Origin: Globodera rostochiensis
Taxonomy: Eukaryota; Nematoda; Chromadorea; Rhabditida; Heteroderidae
Assembly (NCBI GenBank): GCA_018350325.1
Contig: JAEVLN010000003.1
Span: 3,858,745-3,922,744 of the forward strand
Direction: 5' to 3'
Length of the DNA stretch: 64,000 nucleotides
The translations under genes were made by a program, and so were the position numbers. How positions within the stretch are numbered: the stretch's first letter is position 1; every line of letters starts with the position of its first letter. The notes under the pieces were generated by a model that saw nothing but the letters and a program-made list of their open reading frames with translations, had not been told where the DNA came from and made no database searches. Positions 11,298 through 22,697 of this stretch are shown piece by piece.

Positions 11298-11414
11298 CGG
11301 ATTCTACGCCCCGGAATACCCCTAATAAAAAATTTTTATCGACTTTAAAAAAAAATTTGTTTTTTTGACATTTCGTGGTTTTTGGCTGAGTTGACATTTC
11401 GTGGCTTTGACATT

Positions 11415-13273
11415 ATGTTGGCGCGCCGCAAATTTAGTTGCGCAAACGCAAATCTTTTAACAAATCGGAGGCTTTTATTATTTAGAATCCGGGATTTATC
11501 AAATGTTGGTGAAAGCATTTTCGCGTCGACTTCTTCCTTCACTCATAAAATCAAGTCGATTTCTTACGATTACTGCGCCCGTACGAATTTTATTTGATTT
11601 ACATATAACGTTTCCTACAAAAAATGGCAATTTTATACTTTTAATATTTTTAGGTAACAAGGGTGCCGGAAATCGCTGAAAAGTTGAGGTGCACATTGAT
11701 CCCAGGCACATAAAGCGTTTAACGCTTCAAACTTTTTATTTTATTCCAATTTCAGGCGATGGCGTTGGCCCTGAGTTAGTCTATGCCGTTCAGGACATTG
11801 TCAAGGCGACCGGAATACCAATTGACTTTGAGGAAGTCTTTCTCAGCGAAGTGTACCACTCCAGATCCGTCAGCATTGTCAGTGTTTTTGAGAAACGACA
11901 TTTTCTGTTAAGAATCCTGCCCATTTTTAGCTCTCCGTCTTCTAAAACCAATCTTTATTTAACAAAAACCCTGGTTTGAGGATGACGTGGTCGAGTCGAT
12001 TGCCCGGAACAATTGTGTGGCGCTAAAGGGCGTCATCCAGTCCAGCCTCGAGGAGAACACGGAGGGACTGAACACGCTGTTGCGCAAACGGCTGGACCTG
12101 TTCGCCAACGTTGTGCACATCAAAGCCATGGAGGGCATCCGAACGCGACACAACCAAATGCTGGACTTTGTCATCATTCGCGAGCAAACGGAGGGTGAAT
12201 ACTCGCGCATGGAGCACGAGCTGGTGCCAGGTGATCATTGAATTTGGTGCGGGGTTTTGATATCTTTTGGGAAGTTTTTGATTTGGACTTACAAATTATC
12301 CGATTTTTTGTCTGCTCCTTGCTGTTTTTTTTAGTTTTCCTTGATTTTTAGGTGTAATTGAATGTCTGAAGATTATGACATTTGAGAAATGCGAGCGGGT
12401 GGCCAAATTTGCGTTTGATTATGCCACAAAACATGGCCGCAAAAAAGTCACCGCTGTTCAGTGAGTGCGCGAAAATTATTCTTTAAATTTTTTGTCTTAA
12501 GCAAAGCAAATATTATGAAATTGGGCGATGGGCTCTTTTTGAATGTTTGCACCGAGATGGCCAAGCTGTACCCGAAGATTCAGGTTGCTGAGGGAAGAGA
12601 GGAAAAAGCCCAGACAAAACCGAAATTTAATACACCGCTAAACATTTTTTTTTGTGCAGTTCGAGCATATGATCATCGACAACTGTTGCATGCAGTTGGT
12701 TGCTCGTCCTGAGCAGTTCGATGTGATGGTGATGCCCAATTTGTACGGGAACATTATAGACAATTTGGCCGCCGGACTGGTTGGCGGGGCCGGTGTGGTC
12801 AACGGCGAGTCAGTGGGCTCCAATTACATGCTTTTTGAGCCCGGTTCACGGCACACCTTCACGGGAGCGTTTGGAAGGTTGTGAACCTCAAGGAGACTTT
12901 TCTCAAATGAGGTCCTTTGTTTTTTTGTCGATTCCTGAAATTTTGGACAGAATCGCCAAGACGGGATTGTTCGGGGGATCCATCACCAAAGCGCTAAAAA
13001 TAAATTTGCTTTTAATTCAGACAAATTGCAAATCCAACGGCGATGATTTTATGTTGTGCCAACATGCTGAACCATCTCCATTTGGATCAGTACGGCTGGG
13101 CATTGAGACAATCCGTGGAAAAAGTGATCCGGGAAGGCAAAGTGCGCACCCGGGATTTGGGAGGTGATTTTGTTGGGTCCGTTTATTAATTTGTAATTAA
13201 TTGTTATTTCTTAGGCTATGCCAGCACCGGTGAATTCGTCAACGAAGTCATCGACAATTTTCAAATGAATTGA
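11415..13273 (+). CDS. isocitrate dehydrogenase [NAD] subunit beta, mitochondrial
   Basis: Structural/regulatory beta subunit of the mitochondrial NAD-dependent isocitrate dehydrogenase (TCA cycle). Supported exons: 11654-11705 (RCTLIPG), 11756-11877 ([19 protein letters not shown]), 11981-12230 ([21 protein letters not shown]), 12352-12460, 12502-12583 ([13 protein letters not shown]), 12660-12877 ([31 protein letters not shown]), 13021-13163 ([15 protein letters not shown]) and 13215-13273. Phases match throughout. DNCCMQLV and [17 protein letters not shown] fit beta rather than gamma or alpha. Intron 11706-11755 starts with GC (GC-AG). The start at 11415 gives [15 protein letters not shown], a basic, hydroxylated leader suited to mitochondrial import, but its splice to 11654 is not settled. 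The C-terminus is intact. Confidence 0.93.
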
Positions 13274-13535
13274 ATGCTTTAGAATGAAGCACAGTCAAAA
13301 TAGGCACTTATTTGGGGCCAGGGTGGGCGTGTTCGCGAGAGGGTCGCGCAATTAACCCTTTTTAGCCCAAAAATAGGAAGAATTTTTTCATAAATGTTTT
13401 TTAATTAATTAATGCTGTAAATTTTGCTTAGCCCCTATCTATTGCATATTTTCCACACGTATTATTTTCTGCGTGCGTTTCTGCAATTTTTATTTTTTAA
13501 TAAATGTTTCTTTTGGCGTTCTTTCGATATAAAAA

Positions 13536-16500
13536 ATGCCAACAAAACGAGGCGATGAGACGACGAGCAGTGACGGGACGGATGAACTGTTTGAGGACGC
13601 GGTGGACACTCTCCCACAAATTGGGGACGCTACTCGCTCCGCCCTTCCGGGGCAATGTTCAAAATCAGTGAAGGTTTATTTGCCGTCTTTCATTTGTTGG
13701 TTAAGGAAATTGTTTATTATAATTCTTTTAGATTCCCCCTGCGGGGCCTCCTCCGCCATTGCCCTTTCATCTGGCGTCTGCAGTGACTGCCTCTTCTTCA
13801 GCGCACGAATTGGCTTCCTCCTCTTCGCCCACCAATTATTTGCCATCGGTACAAATGAAAAATTTGAGAACCTTAACATTTGACCAACGAGGACAACAAG
13901 TTTTGTTTCTATGCCGATGAATGCCAAAACATTGGGTTGAAACCCCAAATGTTTCAAAATTTCTTTTTGGATTCTGCGTCTTTGCAGAGCCTCCTTGAAG
14001 CATTGTTTTAAGAAAAATTTTGAAGTATTTATTACACTATTTTATATTTACGAGTTTTTTTTCTGTTAGTGTGTGATATGGCGGCCTAAGTTTCTTTTAA
14101 TTAAAAAGTATAGTCCAGACGAATAGGCATTTGAATTAAAATTGACACCTAATAATGACCGGTCAGATGCTGCTCTCCTCCCCGACATCGCCGGGGCCTC
14201 CGCCATTGCCCCCGCGAAGGCCTTTGCCGAACGCCGCCAACAACAACTGTATCAACGACAAAGACGCTCTGTACTGCTTGCCACTTCAACCAATGCAATC
14301 GATGTCAGCACCATCAATGGTAATGGCACAGCCGATGACGTCATATTCCAACGGCGCCGCCTTCGCCAACACCGTTAACATTAACAATGAGCTGCTGATG
14401 GTTGTTACTGCATCAGAGTCAATGACGACGGCCAGTTCCGACACCGCCGCCGAGTCGTCCTCCTCATCTTTGGCCATCACAGCAACGGCAGGGACAGCAA
14501 TTCCAACACACTCAACATCGAAAGAGTCGCAAAAATCAGATGGGTAATTTGTCGATAAACTTCCCATTAAAATTATTGCTATTTTCAGTTCTGATCAACA
14601 ACAGCAATCGCTGTTTGGACGCCAGCGGGGCCATGCCAAAACAAATTCGTTGGACCGTGGACTTTCATTGGCCAAAAGCATGAAAACTGGTCGGTTTCTT
14701 TTAGAAAACAGTTGTTCTTTAACCCCAAAAGTTTGTATTTAATACATTTGTTTGTTTGTGCTTTTAGGCCCCTTTCCGCCGCCGGTGGCCGGTTCCAAGT
14801 CCAATTCGTTGACTCGCGGCACTTCGCCCATCGAAACGTTGCCCATTTTGGACGAGCAAGACCAATCCGCCTCGACAGTCATCCAGAGCGTCATTCAACA
14901 GGTCAAAACGTCCCGGTTTTTTTATAGACCGGCCAACCTAACCAAACAAATCAAATGTTTTTATTGTACAAAATAATATTTTTAAAGGTCCTTTCCGAGA
15001 ACAACTCATTGGCCGAGGAGGATGAGGAGGAAGATGAACAGCAAAATGAAGACAATGCGCAGGAAGAAGAGAACGACGCCGGAAGGGAGGACCAGGGGAT
15101 TCCGATGGTTTGTTGCCAGTTTTTGGTTTTTTTTTGTCATTTTTGAACTTCGATCACTGTTTGCATTGGTAAAACTGCTGATCCGTATCTGATCTCTCAA
15201 AAATGAAACAGTTTATTCCAGAAATGAACTTTTGGAGCAATTACTGCTTGAGATTGGTGTACTTTTCCTTAGGTGGCTTCTTCTTCTAACGTTGCGGCGC
15301 ACTACGAGAATTTGGCCGACTCGTCACTGTCACCACCGCCCCGCCCGCCTCAGCCATGCCAGAGAGATGAGTCGCAGACGCCGATTCTTTGGCCTAAATT
15401 TGCAGCAAACACAACGCCAAACAATAACGAAAACAACAGCGGCGCTTCACCAAAACATGTGAGTCAATTTGAAAAACAAAATCAGTTTTTTCGATTTTTT
15501 TTTGTTAATGCCAAGCAAAAATTGTTGTATAATTTGTCCCGTTCTTTGGCCACAGATGCCCAGCAGATCGAGCAAAAGTGAGGTTTGCTCCACCCGAAAG
15601 CAACAGCAACAGAAAACGTTGCAGTTGACTGACGTAAGAAAGTTTCATCGGCGAAGCGCATCGGATCGGTCACCGGCGAAAGTAACACAAAAAGGCTTAA
15701 TTGATTTTTAATTTCAGAATGTTTTTTTGAGTTAAATAGAAAAAATGTTTTCACATCTCTGAGCTTAAAATTACCGGTTTTTTTTTTGGTATTAGGTGAA
15801 CGTTGCTTCCCCGAAAGCCCCAAACTCTCTAATGCTCTCCATTTAGTTGGACAAATCGGCTAAAGCCCATAAGCCTACGCACCAAAAATCGTCCACCTGG
15901 GAGCCGCACCAGGCCCAGCAGCACAAACTGTTGTTGAACGGCGAACAACAACAAATGCAGCAACTGGACGTGATGGACCCAATAACGCGCGACGTAGAGA
16001 GACGCATGTCGCTGAAGGCCAAGGAGGCCGGCGCGAAAGCGGCCAAATCCACCAGGTGGACGATTTGGACAGCAGTTGGGGGGGGGGGACGCTGTTTCGA
16101 CGATTGTTTGGGGTGACCTCTAACTCGCTTAACTTCAAATGGGTCCGTTTTACTCTCTTAATTTGCTGTTTTTGAAGTTCCGACACAAACAACGATTCTG
16201 CAGACGATGATGACGACGTGTTTGGCTCGCATCGTCACCGCCACACCGGGTTGGACCACGGTGTTTATTACTACCATAAATATGAATGTTATTATAATTA
16301 TTGTTTTTTATTTTTTAAAGTCCGTCGCTTTGCCCGTTCTTACGGTGCCGGCGCTTTTGACTTTTTGCGCGGCGCTGTTCGAAAAGCGAAGCAACTTCCG
16401 GAACATTTATCGTTAGGAAGAAATATTTAAATTAATTCAATTTTTTGGAATTTCAGCAGAAATGTATCGATGTCGAGGGCAACCAAAAAATCCGAAATCA

Positions 16501-19452
16501 TCGCCGGTGAGAACGAAGATGGCGCTTCATCCGTAATTTCTTAAAATTCAATTTTTAAAATTTTCCACTCAAGCAAAACCGAAACTCACTAAATTGCGTT
16601 ACGTTACAATTTGTCTCATTTTGGTTATTTTAAACTCTTTTTTGCTTCAAATTTCGTTGCTTTTTGGGGGTTTTTCAGATTGCTGACAGTGACATTGATC
16701 AATTGTCCATCGCCGCCGCTGCTTCTGAGCCGAACGCGGCGGCGACGACGGCGCCGTCAGCATCCGCCGCTGTCACTCGAAAGTGGCGCTTCGGATCCGC
16801 TGATCCGCCGCGTGCCGCCACTCCGTCCGTGTCGGCACCGACGACATCAGCTGCTGCCACGTCGAGCAGCCAAGGGTTCGTCTGGCATTTTGGCTTAGAC
16901 TTGGTACCATCGAAAATTATGTTTTTTTTAAATTTTGAATGCATTTCTTCCAAAGGGTACAAATTTATTGGTTTATTAGCACTGCCAGGCCTTTCAAAAA
17001 AACAAAATATTGTCTCATCCCCTTCGGTTGCAGCATGAACTCGTCCGCCGCCTCTGCCGCTGCTCCGTTCGCCCGCACCGGTGTGTGTCGGCCAAAGAAT
17101 GCAAAAAAGGGTCCGTTCGATTTTGAGCATTTGGCACTTGTGCAGGAGATGAACAATGAACACACCGGGGCAGTATGGTGCGTGAAATTCAGGTGGGCGT
17201 GCATTTTTATGATTGTTGTGGGTATAATATTATTTTTTGCAGTGATTGTGGTCGATTGTTGGCGACCGCTGGACAAGACAGAAATGTTAGAGTTTGGTAA
17301 GAAATTTTGAAATTGCTGCTAGGCGTTTGACTATTTCCCGTTGCCAGGGTGCTCCAATCTCAGCTCAAACATTTCGCGCTGTCGCCGGAGTCCGAGGCGC
17401 ACTCCGCTTCCTCCTCTCCCTCTTTTGACTCGTCCATTGCGTCCGTTCATGTCCCATCGACCGGCAATGAACAGCAGCAACAGCCATCGAACAGCTCCAA
17501 CCAAAGTGAATTTTGAAAAGAATTTTATACATTCATTATGGGAAGGTCGGGTTAAATTTTACCAAATTAGGATTTTCGGAGCATATTTGAGTTCGGAATT
17601 TGAAAAAATTTTATTTTCTGTAATAGCCCCCACAAACACCCATTCCCGCATTGCAGGTTCACCGTCAAAACTTAGCGCCGCTTCGGCAGTGTTCGCGCCC
17701 AAGCCGTTGTGCGTGTTCCGTGGTCACACCGCCGACGTGTTGGACTTGAGCTGGTCGCCCCGCAACTATTTCCTCCTCTCTTCCGGCATGGACCGGACCG
17801 CCAAACTGTGGCATTTGAACCGCAACGAGTGCCTTTGCTCCTTCCAGCACATTGACTTTGTGACCTGCTTGGCATTTATGCCGAAGGTGTGCCATTCTTT
17901 TAGTTTTGTAATATATATATATTATTATACTTCTTTAATTCTCTTGAGGACGATCGCTATTTCATTTCGGGTTCTTTGGACGGTAAAATTCGTTTGTGGC
18001 ACATTCCCGAGAAGAAAGTGGCCATTTGGAACGAAGTTGAACAGGTTGGACACAGCAAAACATTCATTATATACAATATTTGCAAGTTAATTGCATATTT
18101 TCTGTTGTTTTTAAAGGTTAACAAATTCATAACGGCAATGACTTTTGTGAAGAACGGCAAATTTGTGGTGATCGGCACTTTTCTGGGACGTTGCTTCTTT
18201 TACTCGACCGATGTACTAAAATTGTTTTTTTTAATATTTTGACAAATTCTTTTTATAATTTATAGCAACTCAAATACCACACGGTCATCGATGTGCGTTC
18301 GTCGCGAGGCAAAAATTCGGTTGGGCACAAAATCACTTCTTTGGCCGTCCACGGGGACAAACTTCTCGTGGCGGTGCGATTTTTCTTTACAACGAAATAA
18401 ATTTAAATATGAAAACTCATTGAATTTCGCATTTTCAGTCGGACGATTCGCGTATCCGCATTTACGACTTGCGCGACATGGATTTATGTTGCAAATTCAA
18501 GGCATTTACATTTTTGCTTAAATCGCTTTACCCCCTCCCCCCCAAATTTGTCTTTTTAAGGGCGCCCAAATCAGTCAAAGTTTGATCCGAGCCGCCTTTT
18601 CACCCGATGGGTCGCATGTCGTCAGCGGTAAAAAGCAATTGTTTTTTATTTTATTTGTTTTTAAAGGCTCTGAAGATGCGCACATTTATTTGTGGCGAAC
18701 CGGCTCGTTGCCGAGTTCGTTGGGCGTGCGCAAGGACCGTAACCACGCGTGGGAACGCGTCAGAGCGCATCAATCGGCGGTGCTTTTTACTGACAAAAAA
18801 TATTTACAAATCTTTTAACGACGCCATTTTATTTGTTGAGGAAAAATGTTTTCTGTTTGAATTCTGCCGATATTAATGAGAAGGAATTTGTAATATTTTG
18901 TAGTGTACGCAAGACTCAAAAAAAGAAGGAAGCTTTAAACCAATGAATAATATTTTACTCCCCCCCCCCCAGGTGATCTCAGCGGTGTTTGCGCCCAAGC
19001 CCCAATTGATTCTCAAATGGCTGGCGGACCAACAACAGAAATTGTCCTCCTCCTCCCCTCCGGCGCTGTCAATGTTCCATCCTCCTTCCCCCTCCAATCA
19101 CCATCTCCCTCCTCTTCAACACCATGCTAATACGTCCATGAACAACGGTAACGCTTCCTCTTCTGCCTCGCTGATGATGCTTTTCCCCAACTCTTCCTTG
19201 CCATCGGCGCCGTCTCAATCCGCCCCTGGAGGGGTTGCAAATGGAAGTGGAAAGACTACGTGAGTGTGGAAGCTGATTCAAAATGAGGGTGGGGGAGTTG
19301 GGAATTATTTAGAATTTTTCTTTTTGTTGTTAAAAATGTGCCTAAAATTACCATTTTTTATTGTCAGGAATTCGCGTAGTATGCTGCAAGGTGGTGACGT
19401 GGTGATTTCCGCAGATCTGACCGGCTCTTTGAAGGTGTTCGTGTCCCTATAA
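13536..19452 (+). CDS. WDR44-like WD40 protein (Rab11 effector)
   Basis: Homologue of WDR44/Rabphilin-11, an endosomal Rab11 effector that also binds ER VAP proteins. About 20 exons. The N-terminus (13536) has an acidic stretch with DELFEDAVD, similar to the FFAT motif at the WDR44 N-terminus. Next come a proline-rich segment, Ser/Asn/Gln-rich low complexity, an acidic block (about 15010-15090) and a basic RRFARSYGAGAFDFLRGAV-like region (about 16330). The WD40 propeller starts near 17115: EHTGAVWCVKF, GHTADVLDLSWS, FLLSSGMDRTAKLWHLNRNE, CSFQHIDFVTCLAF, GSLDGKIRLWHIPEKKVAIW, GTFLGRC, SDDSRIRIYDLRD, VSGSEDAHIYLW and the final VVISADLTGSLKVFVSL. The HIDFVT and WNEV segments are close to human WDR44. 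The exon at 18970-19260 adds a Ser/Pro-rich insertion between the last blades. Confidence 0.93.
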
Positions 19453-19992
19453 TTTTAAATTGAATTGTTTTCCGACTTTGTTGCTTTAAAGTGCAGCTTA
19501 TTGATTCCCATTTGCCACATTTATTGTTAAATGAACTCGTTAGATATTGTTTATTGTACAATTGTTTTGGAGCAAAGCGTGAATAAAAATTATTCTACTC
19601 TCGCGCACCGACTGCTCGGTTTGAAACCAAGGGCTCAAATGGCCCTCTTTTATGGCCGCAGAAAGATTTGTTGTTTTCTCCAAATTCAGTGAGTAAAATG
19701 TCTTTCTAATGCGGAACGGAAACCGAACCAAAACCGGCGGGGGGGGGGGGGGGAAGTGGGCGACGCTTCAACTTTAACTGATTCTGACATTTGTGGACGT
19801 TTTCATATTTTGTGTTGGGCAGTTCGCCAAAAAATGCTCTTTGATTTTGTATTTCTTTTTCTTCGTTTGGCCCGCCTTTACAAATTATCTAATAAAATTT
19901 CATTATTTCTCAATTTGACGTTTTGCTACAATTTACAATAGTTTAGTAAGAAGGCCTTAATTTTGTTTAGATTTCTTCTAAATTCTTTTGTA

Positions 19993-21299
19993 ATGTTAAG
20001 CGCGCTGTCGCGTCGAATTTTCTCTTCACTCCTAAGGCCGTGCCGATCGCTTACAACCGCATCTTCAGTTAGGGCGCTTTTATTGCTTTTTGGAAGGCGT
20101 TAAAGAATTGTTTTTTTCATTTCTAAAATTTCCAAATTTCGTTTGAGTCAAAGGCAAAGGCCGCTTTCTCGACTACGCCGTTAATTACCTTTTTTTGGCA
20201 TTATTTTGGTTCATTAATTATTTCAAAAAACATTTGTTGAGGACAACGGCGCCCAGTCGAATTTCAATGCTGACGATGAGACGCCGGAGGAGCTGAACGC
20301 CCCGCCGGGTGAACAAAAATTGTTTAAATAAATTCCCCAATTTTTAGAGGGCGACGAAAAAACAGAGCCTGCGGACGCGGACGATTGGCGGAAGAATCGA
20401 AATCGTTTCGATTACAACAGCGAAACTCTGAAGGATTTGGGGTAAAACGAATGTAATTTTGTGACATATTTTAAGCGAATTTTCGAAAAAAAACAACAAA
20501 TTACCCCATTTATGGAAATTGTTAAGCTTGGACGCCTTTCCCTATTACATTGAACGTGCGTGGTGGAAGGAGGGCCATCGAATGACCTTTTGGTCCCATT
20601 GGGACATGCTCAGAGACATCAAACGGCGCCGTACGGTGGCCGAGTGGGGCCCGCTTAGGTAAAAGTGAAATAAAAAAGGCCCATCCAAAAATTAAAGCAG
20701 AATTCGCAAAAACTTTGTTTTTTTTGAAAAATATATTTTTTTGAATTTTACGCAATTTTTTTAACAAAAATGTTAAAAATTCTAAAACCTACTGAAATCG
20801 AAAATTAAAAAAATTCTTTAAGAAAAATGCAATAAAACTCAAAAATGCACTCCTAAGAATCGACTTCAATCGAAAAGTTTATGAACATAACCCGTGGAGT
20901 TTTGTACATTTGTCCGATTTTGCATTAAACCGGTGTTTGCAATCATCATTTACAATAATTTCAGAATGCGCTACAAAGCCTTAAAGACAAACAACATTCT
21001 GCCCCAGGCGATCATCAACGAATTTCAGGTTACCCCCGGGGGGCGGGGCAAAGGACTTTCTAAGGAGGCTTTAAGTCCGGGTTTGCGGGATTCGAACCGC
21101 GCGCTCCAAATTCCGTTGTTTGGTTTAGGAACGAATGAACGCAATGCCTCGCCGTGCCCACCCAAGTTTGGTCATCCAAATGTGCCAATTCACTGCCCGA
21201 CGGCGCGGCAAACTCAACAAATTCCGCCTTAACCGCCACATTTTCCGCCAAATAGCGGACCGGGGCGAACTCAGCGGCACCCAAAGGGCCTCTTGGTGA
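19993..21299 (+). CDS. mitochondrial ribosomal protein S14 (uS14m)
   Basis: Small-subunit mitoribosomal protein. The start at 19993 gives MLSALSRRIFSSLLRPCRSL, a typical mitochondrial presequence. Following exons encode an acidic, nematode-type N-terminal extension (about 20242-20440), then YYIERAWWKEGHRMTFWSHW with WDMLRDIKRRRTVAE (about 20528-20660), MRYKALKTNNILPQAIINEF (about 20965-21029) and, from 21131, MNAMPRRAHP..FTARRRGKLNKFRLNRHIF, ending at ADRGELSGTQRASW. The C-terminal RxxADxGxLSGxQRAxW signature is diagnostic of uS14m. The protein is longer than the 128-residue human form because of the acidic extension. An AATAAA lies at 21360-21365. A TTTAG before the start (about 19970) could be a trans-splice acceptor. 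Confidence 0.93.
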
Positions 21300-21473
21300 A
21301 GAGAAGCGAAAGAAAGGAGGCAAAGTTAGGGGGACGTTTTGTGCATCTTTTTGTTTTTGAATAAATCATTTGGTCGAATCCTTTTTTTGTGCATTTTTAT
21401 TGTTTTGATTTTTCCTTTACTTTTTTTTGTTTGAATTTGAATTGTTCATCATTTTTGTTCTGTTCCAAGTGAA

Positions 21474-22088
21474 ATGTTGCGCTTCTCCGCCATTGCGTTT
21501 CTTTCGTTGCTGTCCATTATGGGTGAGTTAATTGATCAAATTGCTTTTAAAACGGAAATTCGAAATGGAAAAACGAGAATTTTTTGTTGGGGGCAAATTT
21601 CCATTAAATCTAATCATTTTATGGCGAGTTTCGATTTAAATGAATTCTTCAGTCACTTTTTGCGCTGATCAGCCGTCCGATGGGACGCAAAGCGAAGGGG
21701 CCAAGCAAGCCCAGGAACGGCTGAAGAAGGCCAGGGAAGGCCTCAACGTTCACATGGTAAATGGTCTTTGGCGGCCATTTCGGGGGGAAATTTAAATGTT
21801 TTCAATCCTTTAAAGTTTGCAAGCCAAAATTATGCCCCAATGTTCGGCATAATCGCTGGACTTTCCGTTGTGCTTATCGTCGCCGTCGTTTTCATTGTCG
21901 TCGGACTGTTCAGCATGGAACCCGCAAAAGATTCGGTTGGCGAAACGAACACAACCCAAAAACATTTTTTTTTGTTTTGCTTTGTCCATCCAATCGCATT
22001 GGCCCTCAAACGCCCCAACTAAACTAAATAAACTCTTTGTTTTCAGATAATCTACCGGATGACAACGACTCGCCTGAAAAAGGATTGA
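21474..22088 (+). CDS. short ATP6AP2/renin-receptor-like V-ATPase accessory protein
   Basis: Four exons: 21474-21522, about 21661-21756, 21816-21935 and 22047-22088, with consistent phases, giving a 104-residue protein. Order: signal peptide (MLRFSAIAFLSLLSIM), about 35 polar residues, NYAPMFGII, a single transmembrane helix, then [20 protein letters not shown]. The last block matches the ATP6AP2 C-terminus (human [20 protein letters not shown]), the part that sits in the V-ATPase c-ring and was first isolated as the M8-9 fragment. The usual ectodomain of roughly 250-300 residues is absent. The start has a good signal peptide and lies 174 bp after the S14 stop, so it does not look truncated by an assembly gap, but an unseen 5' exon cannot be excluded. 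Confidence 0.85.
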
Positions 22089-22697
22089 ATGTACGAACAA
22101 TGAATATATATTTACCATTTAATGTCTTCTCTTGTGATTTTTTAGTGAATTTAAACAAATTAAATCCGTCGTCGAAAATCGTACTCCCTTCATCTCTCTC
22201 TTTGGTGTACCAATCCTTTGCGTGGTTTTTTTTTTGGTTTAAAATGGATTTGACCACGTATGCCGCTTTTGTCCTTAAAAGGAAAGGAATTGAGGGACTC
22301 TAATTAGCAATCATTCACCCGTCCACAGACATTTTAAACCCGTTTCACCCTTTTAGGCAATCCTGGTGAACGAATTCGTAATCACTCAAATTTTCATAGT
22401 TTTAGTATATTTTTGACCACAATGCCCCCCCCCCCTACGGTTTGTCAACTTTGGCGGATTATAACACGGCTCAAAAGCGTCTGATCAACTTTTCACACCT
22501 AGGATCGATTTCTCATTGAGCTGTCAATTGATACCAAAATTGTTCATGTGGGTATTGAAATAAAATACAGCGTGTAAAAGGAGGAAAATCCATAGGTTCC
22601 GTTAAGGTTATTTAAGGATGATTAAATGTGTATGCGTATGCATCGAAAAAATATTTGACTTCCCCAATAATCCTTCCGGCGCTTCAACATCAGATAA
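22089..22697. other. convergent 3' region between ATP6AP2-like and p62-like genes
   Basis: The two genes converge here. There is an AATAAA at about 22557 for the plus-strand gene and a run of nine C near 22425. No coding signal. Confidence 0.5.
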
